From positions 1 to 64,000 of the forward strand of contig NZ_AUMU01000010.1 in the NCBI RefSeq assembly GCF_000430845.1: 64,000 nucleotides of DNA, given 5' to 3'. The DNA is from Chryseobacterium gregarium DSM 19109. Its GTDB lineage: Bacteria; Bacteroidota; Bacteroidia; Flavobacteriales; Weeksellaceae. The notes under the pieces are model-generated. The model saw only the letters and a list, made by a program, of their open reading frames with translations. It did no database searches and was not told where the DNA came from. The first letter of the stretch is position 1, and each line of letters opens with the position of its first letter. The position numbers were made by a program, and so were the translations under genes. Shown one piece after another: positions 36,070 to 44,013 of the stretch.

Positions 36070-36238
36070 AGGTTATTTTTTTGTAATGCAGGAAAATAAT
36101 ATTTTTCAGAAGCCTAAAGCATTTTATTTGAGCAGCCGGAGTTCTCATCGTCACGTTTCTTAAATCACTTATAAAATCCTTTATCTTAAACATTCCGTCA
36201 AATCTTTTCCTTAACTTTAAGTAAAATAGTTTCAGATT

Positions 36239-37279
36239 ATGAGAATAGAATATGATATAAAACTGGGTTTCAAAGATGTAATGTTCCGTCCGAAACGTTC
36301 CACGCTGAAATCCCGTTCAGAAGTTGATTTAGAGAGGGAATTCACATTCAGGCATACGAAGAAAAAATGGAAAGGGACCCCGATTATAGCGGCTAATATG
36401 GATACGGTAGGAACCTTTGAAATGGCTGCCGAGTTGGCAAAGGATAAGATCATTACGGCCATTCACAAACATTATACCCCGGAAGAATGGTCTGAATTTT
36501 TAAATTCCCAGCCGGAAGATATCCATCAGTATATCGCTCTAAGTACAGGGACCGGAACATCTGATGAGGAAAAGATAAGAACGATCCTTGAAAAGCACCC
36601 GAAAATTGAATTTCTCTGTATTGATGTGGCCAACGGTTATTCTGAACATTTTGTAGACTTTGTGAAGCGGGCAAGGGGCAATTTCCCGGATAAGATTATT
36701 ATTGCGGGTAACGTAGTAACAGGCGAAATGGTGGAGGAGCTTCTTCTGGTAGGCGCAGACATTATTAAAGTGGGTATCGGGCCCGGTTCCGTATGTACCA
36801 CGCGTGTAAAAACCGGTGTAGGTTATCCCCAGCTTTCTGCTGTTATCGAATGTGCAGATGCGGCACACGGTCTTGGCGGCCACATCATTGCTGACGGCGG
36901 ATGTAAGGTGCCGGGTGATGTTTCAAAAGCGTTCGGCGGCGGTGCAGATTTTGTGATGCTGGGCGGAATGTTTGCAGGGCACGATGAAAGCGGCGGCGAA
37001 ATCATTGAGGAAAATGGGAAAAAATTCCGCCTTTTTTACGGCATGAGTTCAAAAACTGCCATGGATAAACATTCAGGAGGAGTTGCGGAATACCGGGCTT
37101 CTGAAGGGAAAACGGTAAAAGTAGCTTACAAAGGTCAGGTTTCGGAAACGGTAAAGGACATTCTGGGCGGTGTCCGCTCAACCTGTACGTATGTCGGAGC
37201 TTCTACATTGAAGCAGCTGTCGAAAAGAACGACCTTCATCAGGGTACAGGAACAGGAAAATCAGATATTCAACGATTAG
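36239..37279 (+). CDS. guaC: GMP reductase GuaC
   Basis: 346 residues. The TIM-barrel IMPDH/GMPR fold shows the catalytic cysteine in [17 protein letters not shown], and [28 protein letters not shown] for phosphate binding. Length and lack of CBS domains fit GMP reductase, not IMP dehydrogenase. It converts GMP to IMP with NADPH in purine salvage. It is a single gene, followed by a stem-loop. Confidence 0.95.
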   Translation: MRIEYDIKLGFKDVMFRPKRSTLKSRSEVDLEREFTFRHTKKKWKGTPIIAANMDTVGTFEMAAELAKDKIITAIHKHYTPEEWSEFLNSQPEDIHQYIALSTGTGTSDEEKIRTILEKHPKIEFLCIDVANGYSEHFVDFVKRARGNFPDKIIIAGNVVTGEMVEELLLVGADIIKVGIGPGSVCTTRVKTGVGYPQLSAVIECADAAHGLGGHIIADGGCKVPGDVSKAFGGGADFVMLGGMFAGHDESGGEIIEENGKKFRLFYGMSSKTAMDKHSGGVAEYRASEGKTVKVAYKGQVSETVKDILGGVRSTCTYVGASTLKQLSKRTTFIRVQEQENQIFND

Positions 37280-37326
37280 CTATTATTCAGTAGCCCGAAT
37301 TCTGATACTGTAGAGAATATATAATG

Positions 37327-37369
37327 ATCGGTCTGATATATCCTTAAAATAAATGTATACCAGACCGAT
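37327..37369. repeat. Stem-loop downstream of guaC
   Basis: ATCGGTCTG-A-TATA (37327-37340) pairs with TATA-C-CAGACCGAT (37356-37369), 14 positions with one mismatch, around a 15-base loop. There is no T run, so it is not a classical terminator. Confidence 0.6.
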
Positions 37370-37421
37370 ATATGATAAACCCGACAAAACAATATGATGT
37401 GTTGTGCGGATATTAATTTTT

Positions 37422-38165
37422 TTACGTTAAAAGACCTCCGTCCACATTCAGGGTCTGCCCGTTGATGTAAGAAGCCATTTCACTTCCTAAAAATACACAT
37501 GCATTGGCAATATCTGAGGTTTTACCCAATCTTTTCATCGGAATAGCCTCTGACCATTTCTGAGTAGCTTTTTCATCCAGAGCAGCCGTCATTTCAGTCT
37601 CAATAAACCCGGGAGCAATCGCGTTGCAGCGGATGTTTCTTGAACCCAGTTCCAGCGCAACCGATTTGGTAAAACCGATTACCCCTGCTTTAGAAGCTGC
37701 ATAATTGGCCTGCCCTGCATTTCCGCTGATTCCAACTACGGAAGTCATATTGATGATAGCTCCTGATTTTGCTTTCATCATCGGCTTGATCACTGCTTTG
37801 GTAAGGTTGAATACAGAATCCAGGTTAATTCTTAATACTTTATCCCAATCATCTTTCGTCATCCTCAATAACAGATTATCTTTGGTAATCCCTGCATTAT
37901 TGATCAGAATATCAATCTGACCGAATTCTGCCATTACTTCATCAACTAAGATTTGAGCCGCATCAAAATCCGATGCATCAGACTGGTACCCTTTAATTTG
38001 AGTTACAGAACTTAAAGTGGCTTCTAATTCCTTCGCTTTATCTACAGATCCGGCGTAAGTGAAAGCTATTTTTGCTCCCTGCTGTGCATACATTTCAGCA
38101 ATGCCCTTACCGATTCCTCTTGTAGCTCCCGTTATTAATGCTACTTTTCCTTCTAATAGTTTCAT
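37422..38165 (-). CDS. fabG: 3-oxoacyl-ACP reductase FabG
   Basis: 247 residues from MKLLEGKVALITGATRGIGKG; the longer frame to 38255 lies upstream of the promoter side. Short-chain dehydrogenase motifs: TGATRGIGKG for NADPH, NNAG, catalytic Ser in MTSVVGISG, and YAASKAG. The ending, GQTLNVDGG, is typical of FabG. It reduces 3-oxoacyl-ACP in fatty-acid elongation. It is not beside other fab genes here, but sequence conservation favours the housekeeping role over a general SDR. Confidence 0.9.
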   Translation of the reverse strand: MKLLEGKVALITGATRGIGKGIAEMYAQQGAKIAFTYAGSVDKAKELEATLSSVTQIKGYQSDASDFDAAQILVDEVMAEFGQIDILINNAGITKDNLLLRMTKDDWDKVLRINLDSVFNLTKAVIKPMMKAKSGAIINMTSVVGISGNAGQANYAASKAGVIGFTKSVALELGSRNIRCNAIAPGFIETEMTAALDEKATQKWSEAIPMKRLGKTSDIANACVFLGSEMASYINGQTLNVDGGLLT

Positions 38166-38252
38166 ATATAAGACAATTATTTCTTTATAACCTGACCAGC
38201 CGTTAGGAAACGGGCTAAATACAGTATTTAATGTTATCGTAACAAACAGCGA

Positions 38253-38260
38253 CAAAGATA
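38253..38260 (-). promoter_or_regulatory. fabG promoter in the 318-base gap
   Basis: Minus-strand TATCTTTG is an exact -7 element, with TTG about 15 bases upstream. The leader to the fabG ATG is about 85 bases. The remaining gap (38166-38483) carries only AT-rich sequence; no other gene or RNA seen. Confidence 0.6.
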
Positions 38261-38483
38261 TTATAAAATGTTATTCAATGCATTTGAAATCATTTTTTTA
38301 GCACAATTTTATAACTGTTTTTTGTCATAAGAGTTCCATGTATGTATTACCGCATATTCTGCAACTTTCCATAATTAAAAGCTTTCAGCAACAACTTTAA
38401 CCTTTTTACTAAATTTTGATTTCTTTGATTAAAGAAATGCTTTTACTGTTTTGTATAAGAAAAACAGGTAAAATCATTTTTAA

Positions 38484-39158
38484 TCAAATGGAATTATTGA
38501 TGATAAGGACAATTTCTCCTTTTAACGTTTTGCTTTTTGAGAATTCAATGAGCTCTGTGATTGTTCCCCTTTGGGTTTCTTCAAACTTTTTGGAAATTTC
38601 ACGGCTCAGGCTTATCTTGGTTTCTTCTCCGAAAAATTCTTTGATCTGCTCTAAAGTCGTATTGATCTTATGCGGACTTTCGTACAGAACAATGGTTTTC
38701 TTTTCTTCCGCAAGCTGCTTGAGCTTGGTCTGCCTTCCTTTTTTCTGGGGCAAAAACCCGGCAAACAGGAATTCATTATTCGGCAGCCCGGATACCACCA
38801 GCGCAGGAACAAAAGCGGTTGCGCCCGGTAAGCAGATCATTTCTATCTGATGGTCTGACCCCGCCTTTCCCAGAAGATAGCCCGGATCTGAAATACCCGG
38901 AGTGCCGGCATCGGTGATAATAGCAATATTCTGCCCGCTTTTAAGGTCTGTTATGACCTTTTCCGTTGTCTGATGCTCATTATGCAGATGATAGGATTTC
39001 AAAGGCTTGGAAATCTCGAAATGCTTCAGGAGCACTCCGGAAGTTCTTGTGTCTTCGCATAAAATATAATCTACTTCTTTCAGCACATGTACTGCCCTGA
39101 AGGTCATATCTTCCAGGTTCCCGATCGGTGTGGGAACAAAATATAGGATTCCGCTCAA
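38484..39158 (-). CDS. rsmI: 16S rRNA (cytidine-1402-2'-O)-methyltransferase RsmI
   Basis: 224 residues. The tetrapyrrole-methylase fold shows YFVPTPIGNLEDMTFRAV, EDTRTSGVLLKHF, ITDAGTPGISDPGY and CLPGATAFVPALV, all RsmI signatures. It 2'-O-methylates C1402 in 16S rRNA with SAM in the cytosol. At 224 residues it lacks the C-terminal extension of E. coli RsmI. It begins eight bases after the 508-residue repeat-protein gene and is probably co-transcribed. Confidence 0.95.
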   Translation of the reverse strand: MSGILYFVPTPIGNLEDMTFRAVHVLKEVDYILCEDTRTSGVLLKHFEISKPLKSYHLHNEHQTTEKVITDLKSGQNIAIITDAGTPGISDPGYLLGKAGSDHQIEMICLPGATAFVPALVVSGLPNNEFLFAGFLPQKKGRQTKLKQLAEEKKTIVLYESPHKINTTLEQIKEFFGEETKISLSREISKKFEETQRGTITELIEFSKSKTLKGEIVLIINNSI

Positions 39159-39166
39159 AATGTAAT

Positions 39167-40693
39167 TTATAAGAATTTATTTTCCACTAATATCCAGAGA
39201 CGCTGGGCATATTCATCCACCTTATTCCATTTTTTGGAATAGTAAAGATCGCTCAGGTATTCTTTTGCCTCTTCCAGTGTTTTGAAACTGTTAAGCCGGC
39301 TTACCACTTCATTGAGTTCAGACTGGCTTCCCCCGAACAGTGTTTTTGAAAAGGCTATTTTATCGTTCAGATCCAGTTTAAATTCAGGTTTTTTCTTTTC
39401 TGCTTCCATAAAGCCGGTCGGAATATTGGCGTTTAAAATGCTTCCGGTATTTTCCTCTTTATTTGCAGGCGTTTGCTTTTCTTCAGGCCATTTTATTTCT
39501 AAATGATCATTTCCGAAAAGCGACTGAACCGCTTTTAAGCCTTTTATGTTGGCCAGTTTTATCTTTTTCTCCTGATAGGTTTCCTGATTTTCAAAATCTT
39601 CATCAGATGCAGGGGTATCTTTGAATGTTTCAGAAGCCTGTCTGTTAATCTCAACAATTCTTCTCCTGTCGTTAATCTCCGCTAAGATAGACTGTGCCTG
39701 TTTTTCTTCGGCCACTGACCCATTCTTAATTTCAGCAACTATATTTTCAGGATCAGAGGTTTCCGTCGGCATTTCACCCTGCTCTATCAAAGTATGTGAA
39801 AGACTGAATGGGTCTTGGTTTTCCTCGATCAGCAGATCTTCGTCTTCCAATGGTTCGTTATCAAAAATATCTGGCATCCGGTGAGTGATTTCAGGAACCT
39901 TTTGTTCATTTTTTATATGAGATTCAAAATGATCCTGAATTTTTTCCTCTTCATTAAAGGCGGTTACCTCACCATGATCTTCAGAGATTTCATTTTCAAA
40001 CTCATCGATCTCACTCAGCTGATTATTAAAAACAGCCTCTTCCCGGGTTGTTTTTTCACCGAACATGTCCTCGTCAAAATCCTGATCATTTTCAGGCTCG
40101 GAATCTGCCAGAATTCTTTCTTCATCAATAAAATTCAAAGTGCCTCCGTTATACCCTGAAGGTTCATTTTCATCGATTTCATTCAGCTGATTATTGAAGA
40201 CCGCTTCCTCTTCCGTTGTCTCATTCAGACTTTTTTCTTCAGGACTTTCTTTTCCGGTATTTTCTTCAGCGAGACTCACTAAAGTTTCATGAAGCTCACC
40301 CTCAACAATTTCATTTAGCTGATTATTGAAAATAGCTTCTTCCTCAGTAACGCCCATTGAAAAAGCTTCCTGCCTGCTTTCATGGATTTCATTTAATTCA
40401 TTGTTAAAGATCGCCTCTTCCTCTGTGACTTCATAGCTTTGATTTTGTGATTCAGAAAAAGCATTTACCGCTGGGAAATCATTTTTCTTTTCAGAAACCG
40501 GGAAAAATTTTCCGTCTCCGGAATCGTGCCTATTTTTTTGAAGCAAGCGTAAAAATGTCATTTTTTCAGCAAGCTCATCCACAAGATCGTTCCTGGAAAG
40601 TAACTCATCAACGTGGTTTATTTGGTCCAAAATACCGATGATATTCTTGGATTCAAAAAAAATCTTTTCCTTTAAATCTTGGATGTTGTGCAT
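39167..40693 (-). CDS. Acidic repeat-containing protein of unknown function
   Basis: 508 residues, strongly acidic. The first 50 residues are helical (LLSRNDLVDELAEKM). Four copies of a 14-residue motif of the form T-x-EEA-x-FNN-x-L-x-EI lie at residues 90-103, 116-129, 160-173 and 216-229, separated by acidic linkers. Residues 230-430 look disordered. The last 70 residues (NDKIAFSKTLFGG, TLEEAKEYLSDLYYSKKW, VDEYAQRLWILVENKFL) form a conserved-looking helical domain. No signal peptide or membrane helix, so it is cytosolic. The layout of a folded end and repeated short motifs suggests a multivalent scaffold or docking protein. Gene neighbours are rsmI and divergent tdk. Confidence 0.7.
   Translation of the reverse strand: MHNIQDLKEKIFFESKNIIGILDQINHVDELLSRNDLVDELAEKMTFLRLLQKNRHDSGDGKFFPVSEKKNDFPAVNAFSESQNQSYEVTEEEAIFNNELNEIHESRQEAFSMGVTEEEAIFNNQLNEIVEGELHETLVSLAEENTGKESPEEKSLNETTEEEAVFNNQLNEIDENEPSGYNGGTLNFIDEERILADSEPENDQDFDEDMFGEKTTREEAVFNNQLSEIDEFENEISEDHGEVTAFNEEEKIQDHFESHIKNEQKVPEITHRMPDIFDNEPLEDEDLLIEENQDPFSLSHTLIEQGEMPTETSDPENIVAEIKNGSVAEEKQAQSILAEINDRRRIVEINRQASETFKDTPASDEDFENQETYQEKKIKLANIKGLKAVQSLFGNDHLEIKWPEEKQTPANKEENTGSILNANIPTGFMEAEKKKPEFKLDLNDKIAFSKTLFGGSQSELNEVVSRLNSFKTLEEAKEYLSDLYYSKKWNKVDEYAQRLWILVENKFL
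40007..40426 (-). repeat. Four-fold coding repeat in the 508-residue protein
   Basis: Four degenerate in-frame copies of a 42-base unit coding the T-x-EEA-x-FNN-x-L-x-EI motif. The copies are unequally spaced (26, 44 and 56 residues), so they are not a simple tandem array but motifs kept in disordered linkers. Confidence 0.85.
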
Positions 40694-40717
40694 ATTAAGA
40701 ATCTTATTAAAATTGCT

Positions 40718-40725
40718 TACTTTTG
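40718..40725 (+). promoter_or_regulatory. Promoter -7 element for tdk
   Basis: TACTTTTG fits TAnnTTTG, 29 bases before the tdk ATG, in the divergent gap shared with the repeat-protein gene. Confidence 0.6.
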
Positions 40726-40754
40726 ATCTTAAAAATATACGGCTAATTTAACAA

Positions 40755-41348
40755 ATGTTTTTAGAAAATACAATTAATCATTCCAAACAAAGCGGCTGGA
40801 TGGAAGTTATTTGTGGCTCCATGTTTTCCGGAAAAACCGAAGAGCTGATCCGGAGGCTGAGAAGAGCAGAAATGGCGGGCCAGAATGTGGAAATTTTTAA
40901 ACCGAAACTGGATACACGATATTCTGAAGAGGATGTGATTTCCCACAACCAGAATAAGATCCGGAGTACCCCCGTGGAAAATCCTAACGAAATTCTCCTT
41001 TTGGCTTCCAATTGTGATGTGGTAGGAATTGATGAAGCCCAGTTTTTTGACGAAAGCATTGTGTATGTAGCTAACGAACTGGCCAATAGCGGCATAAGAG
41101 TAGTGGTTGCAGGCCTGGATATGGACTTTCTCGGCAGGCCTTTCGGTCCGATGCCGAATCTGATGGCCACCGCAGAATACGTGACGAAAGTACATGCCAT
41201 CTGTAAAAGAACCGGAAATCTTGCAAATTACTCGATGAGGATTTCTCAGGGCAATAACCTGGTGGAACTGGGTGAAACGGAAAGCTACGAGGCGGTAAGC
41301 CGCCGTGTTTTTATTGATGAAGTACTTTTAAAGAGAAAAAATAATTAA
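40755..41348 (+). CDS. tdk: Thymidine kinase
   Basis: 197 residues. P-loop GSMFSGKT (21-28), DEAQFF for the base and catalytic Glu region, GLDMDFLGRPFGPM loop and MATAEYVTKVHAICKRTGNLA. It phosphorylates thymidine with ATP in salvage. The zinc finger typical of class II kinases is degraded: only one of four usual cysteines remains (CKRTG where CxxCG is usual, and VSRRVF in place of a C-terminal Cys pair). This seems frequent in flavobacterial Tdk and need not mean loss of function. Confidence 0.93.
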   Translation: MFLENTINHSKQSGWMEVICGSMFSGKTEELIRRLRRAEMAGQNVEIFKPKLDTRYSEEDVISHNQNKIRSTPVENPNEILLLASNCDVVGIDEAQFFDESIVYVANELANSGIRVVVAGLDMDFLGRPFGPMPNLMATAEYVTKVHAICKRTGNLANYSMRISQGNNLVELGETESYEAVSRRVFIDEVLLKRKNN

Positions 41349-41562
41349 ATTGGCTAAGATTAAACCTTCATTTAATTGAACCGTTTAAATTAATATAAAG
41401 TCAGTTAATTTTAAGACAAATGTCTTGAAGTAGATTTATTTTAAATAAATTTATAGTCAATCTTATTAAAAACCTTGATTTTTCAAACTGTAAAACATGA
41501 ATAAATTTTACGGATGTTTGAAATGATCCTACAATAAAAAGCAATACAGCAGAAAGGTACCA

Positions 41563-44010
41563 ATGAACTACACAACACAACAGACTGCAGAAATCACCAA
41601 TGCAAAGGTCATTGGAGACGATAAATTAGTAATCAGAAATATCGCTTTTGACAGCAGGATTATTTATTCTACCCGGGATACGGCGTTTATTGCTATCAAT
41701 ACCCAGAAAAATTCCGGAGAAAAGTTCATTGAATCTGCCATTGCCCGGGGAATTCATGTGATTATTTCAGAACACCGGTATCCTCAGTTCGAGAATATTA
41801 CCTGGATTTTGGTTGAGAATTCCATTGCTTTTCTTCAGACTTTAGCCCGGTATCATTTCAAGAATGCCCGGCTTAAATCCATAGGCATTACGGGAAGTAA
41901 CGGTAAAACCATTTTAAAGGAGTGGCTCTATCAATGTCTCTGGAATGAATTTTCTACAGTAAAAAGTCCGAAAAGTTTCAATTCACAGATTGGCCTTCCC
42001 CTCTCTTTGCTTCAGATCAATCCGTCACATGAAATAGGAATTTTTGAAGTCGGGATCTCAAAGCCTGATGAAATGGAAAAACTTGAACAGATATTCCATC
42101 CGCAGATCGGTTTGCTTACCCATATCGGTACGGCCCATCTTGCGAATTTTGAAAACGAAGAAGAATTGATTAACGAGAAAATCAGACTTTTTAAAGCATC
42201 CGAAGTCATTATTTACAACGGAGACAATCTATTGGTTGATAATAAGATAAAAGAACTGTATTCAGGTAAAAAATTAATCTCTTACGGCTTTCAGGAAAAC
42301 AATCGGGTATACTTTAAAGCAGATGTTTCTAAAAATGAGAATTTAGTTGTTGTTTATTTTGATGAGGAAATCAGTTTCCCGGTACATCAGAGGGATGAAG
42401 CCACTTTAATGAATGCTTTGGCACTGGTGACCGTTTTAAAAGAACTGAGTATTGAAAATCACAAAATCATTGAAAAAATCAACACCCTGAAGGCTGTAGA
42501 AATGCGCCTTGAAGCTATTGAGGGCATTAAAAACAATATTATTATCAATGATTCTTTCAACCTGGATCTGGATTCCCTGAAAACCGCTTTACAGTTCTTA
42601 AATGAATACAACAAGCAGAAAAGGTCTCTTGTACTAACGGATATGATCGGGGTCAATGAAAACCATCATCAATTGTATGAAGAAGTTTCTGAACTCGTCA
42701 ATGAACAGAAATTCGACCATGTTTTCCTGATCGGTGATGAAATATCAAAATTTAGTGAATTATTTAAATCTAAAACCTTTACTTTCACTAATACGCAGGA
42801 ACTGATTGACAGCAAACATCTTAATGAAATAGAAAACCAGATTATCCTGCTTAAAGGAGCCAGGAAATTTGAAATTGAACGGCTTAAAGATATTCTTGAA
42901 CTCAGAAAGCATGATACGGTATTAGAAGTAAATCTGAATGCGGTCCTCCATAATATTAATTTCCACAAATCACTGCTGAAGCCTGCTACCAAAATGATGG
43001 CTATGGTAAAAGCCAATGCCTATGGGTTGGGCAGTTATGAAATTTCAGAATTCCTGCAGCACCACCATATAGACTATCTTGGAGTAGCGTATGCAGATGA
43101 AGGCGTTGAACTGCGGAAAAAAGGCATTACCGTACCCATCGTGGTAATGAATCCCGAACAGCACAGCTATGAAGCGATAATCCAGTATAAGCTGGAACCG
43201 GAAATTTACAGTTTCAGGGTTCTCGGACTTTTTTATGAAGCAGTTCAGAAATCAGGCTATGATGAACACTACCCTATTCATATCAAACTTGAAACGGGAA
43301 TGCACCGCCTTGGTTTTAAAGATGACGAATTGGACCATCTCAGTGAAATTTTACACCATACAACCCTTCAGGTTCAAAGTATTTTCAGCCATCTTTCGTC
43401 TTCAGATATACCGGATGAAAAGGAATTTACTTTGGATCAGCTGAAGACGTTTGATATCAACTCAACCCGTTTGATAAAAGCATTGGGATACACCCCTATA
43501 CGCCATATATTAAACTCGTCAGGAATTACCAATTATACGGATCATCAGTATGACATGGTAAGGATCGGCATTGGTATGCTGGGAGAATCACCAAATAATA
43601 AAATACAGAGACAGCTGCATTCTGTAGTAAGTTTCAAAACGGTTATTTCACAGATTTCAACAGTAGAAAAGGGAGAGTCTGTAGGTTACAGCAGACGATT
43701 TAAAGCTGATCATACAACGAAAATTGCTACCCTTCCTGTAGGGTATGCAGACGGAATCCCGAGGCTGATCGGAAATCAGACCGGAAGCGTGGGAATCAAT
43801 AAAACGCTGGCCCCTATCGTGGGAAGCATCTGCATGGATATGATGATGGTCAATGTCGATCATGTCCCGCATGTAAAAGAAGGCGACCCTGTTACCGTCT
43901 TTAATGCCAAACCCAGTCTGAAAGAATTTGCTGCGTACTGCAAAACCATCACATATGAAGTATTAACCTCTATTTCACCTAGGGTGAAAAGGATTTATAT
44001 AAAAGATTAA
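41563..44010 (+). CDS. Bifunctional MurF / alanine racemase
   Basis: 815 residues. Residues 1-440 are a Mur ligase: Mur N domain, the ATP loop ITGSNGKT at 109-116, GIFEVGISKPDE and the C-terminal ligase domain. Residues from about 445 are a fold-type III alanine racemase: VLEVNLNAVLHNINFHKSLL and PLP lysine K483 in MVKANAYGLG, plus GYADGIPRL and GSICMDMMMVNV. The fusion makes D-Ala and attaches D-Ala-D-Ala to the muramyl tripeptide in the cytosol. This MurF-Alr fusion is known in Bacteroidota. The Mur part is fairly divergent. It heads an operon with the patatin-like and ybeY genes, three and seven bases apart. Confidence 0.92.
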   Translation: MNYTTQQTAEITNAKVIGDDKLVIRNIAFDSRIIYSTRDTAFIAINTQKNSGEKFIESAIARGIHVIISEHRYPQFENITWILVENSIAFLQTLARYHFKNARLKSIGITGSNGKTILKEWLYQCLWNEFSTVKSPKSFNSQIGLPLSLLQINPSHEIGIFEVGISKPDEMEKLEQIFHPQIGLLTHIGTAHLANFENEEELINEKIRLFKASEVIIYNGDNLLVDNKIKELYSGKKLISYGFQENNRVYFKADVSKNENLVVVYFDEEISFPVHQRDEATLMNALALVTVLKELSIENHKIIEKINTLKAVEMRLEAIEGIKNNIIINDSFNLDLDSLKTALQFLNEYNKQKRSLVLTDMIGVNENHHQLYEEVSELVNEQKFDHVFLIGDEISKFSELFKSKTFTFTNTQELIDSKHLNEIENQIILLKGARKFEIERLKDILELRKHDTVLEVNLNAVLHNINFHKSLLKPATKMMAMVKANAYGLGSYEISEFLQHHHIDYLGVAYADEGVELRKKGITVPIVVMNPEQHSYEAIIQYKLEPEIYSFRVLGLFYEAVQKSGYDEHYPIHIKLETGMHRLGFKDDELDHLSEILHHTTLQVQSIFSHLSSSDIPDEKEFTLDQLKTFDINSTRLIKALGYTPIRHILNSSGITNYTDHQYDMVRIGIGMLGESPNNKIQRQLHSVVSFKTVISQISTVEKGESVGYSRRFKADHTTKIATLPVGYADGIPRLIGNQTGSVGINKTLAPIVGSICMDMMMVNVDHVPHVKEGDPVTVFNAKPSLKEFAAYCKTITYEVLTSISPRVKRIYIKD

Positions 44011-44013
44011 CTT

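Noticed and set aside
40007-40426. Repeats considered as a CRISPR array or satellite
   Set aside because: The copies are in frame, unequally spaced and differ in DNA while preserving the protein motif, so selection acts on the protein.
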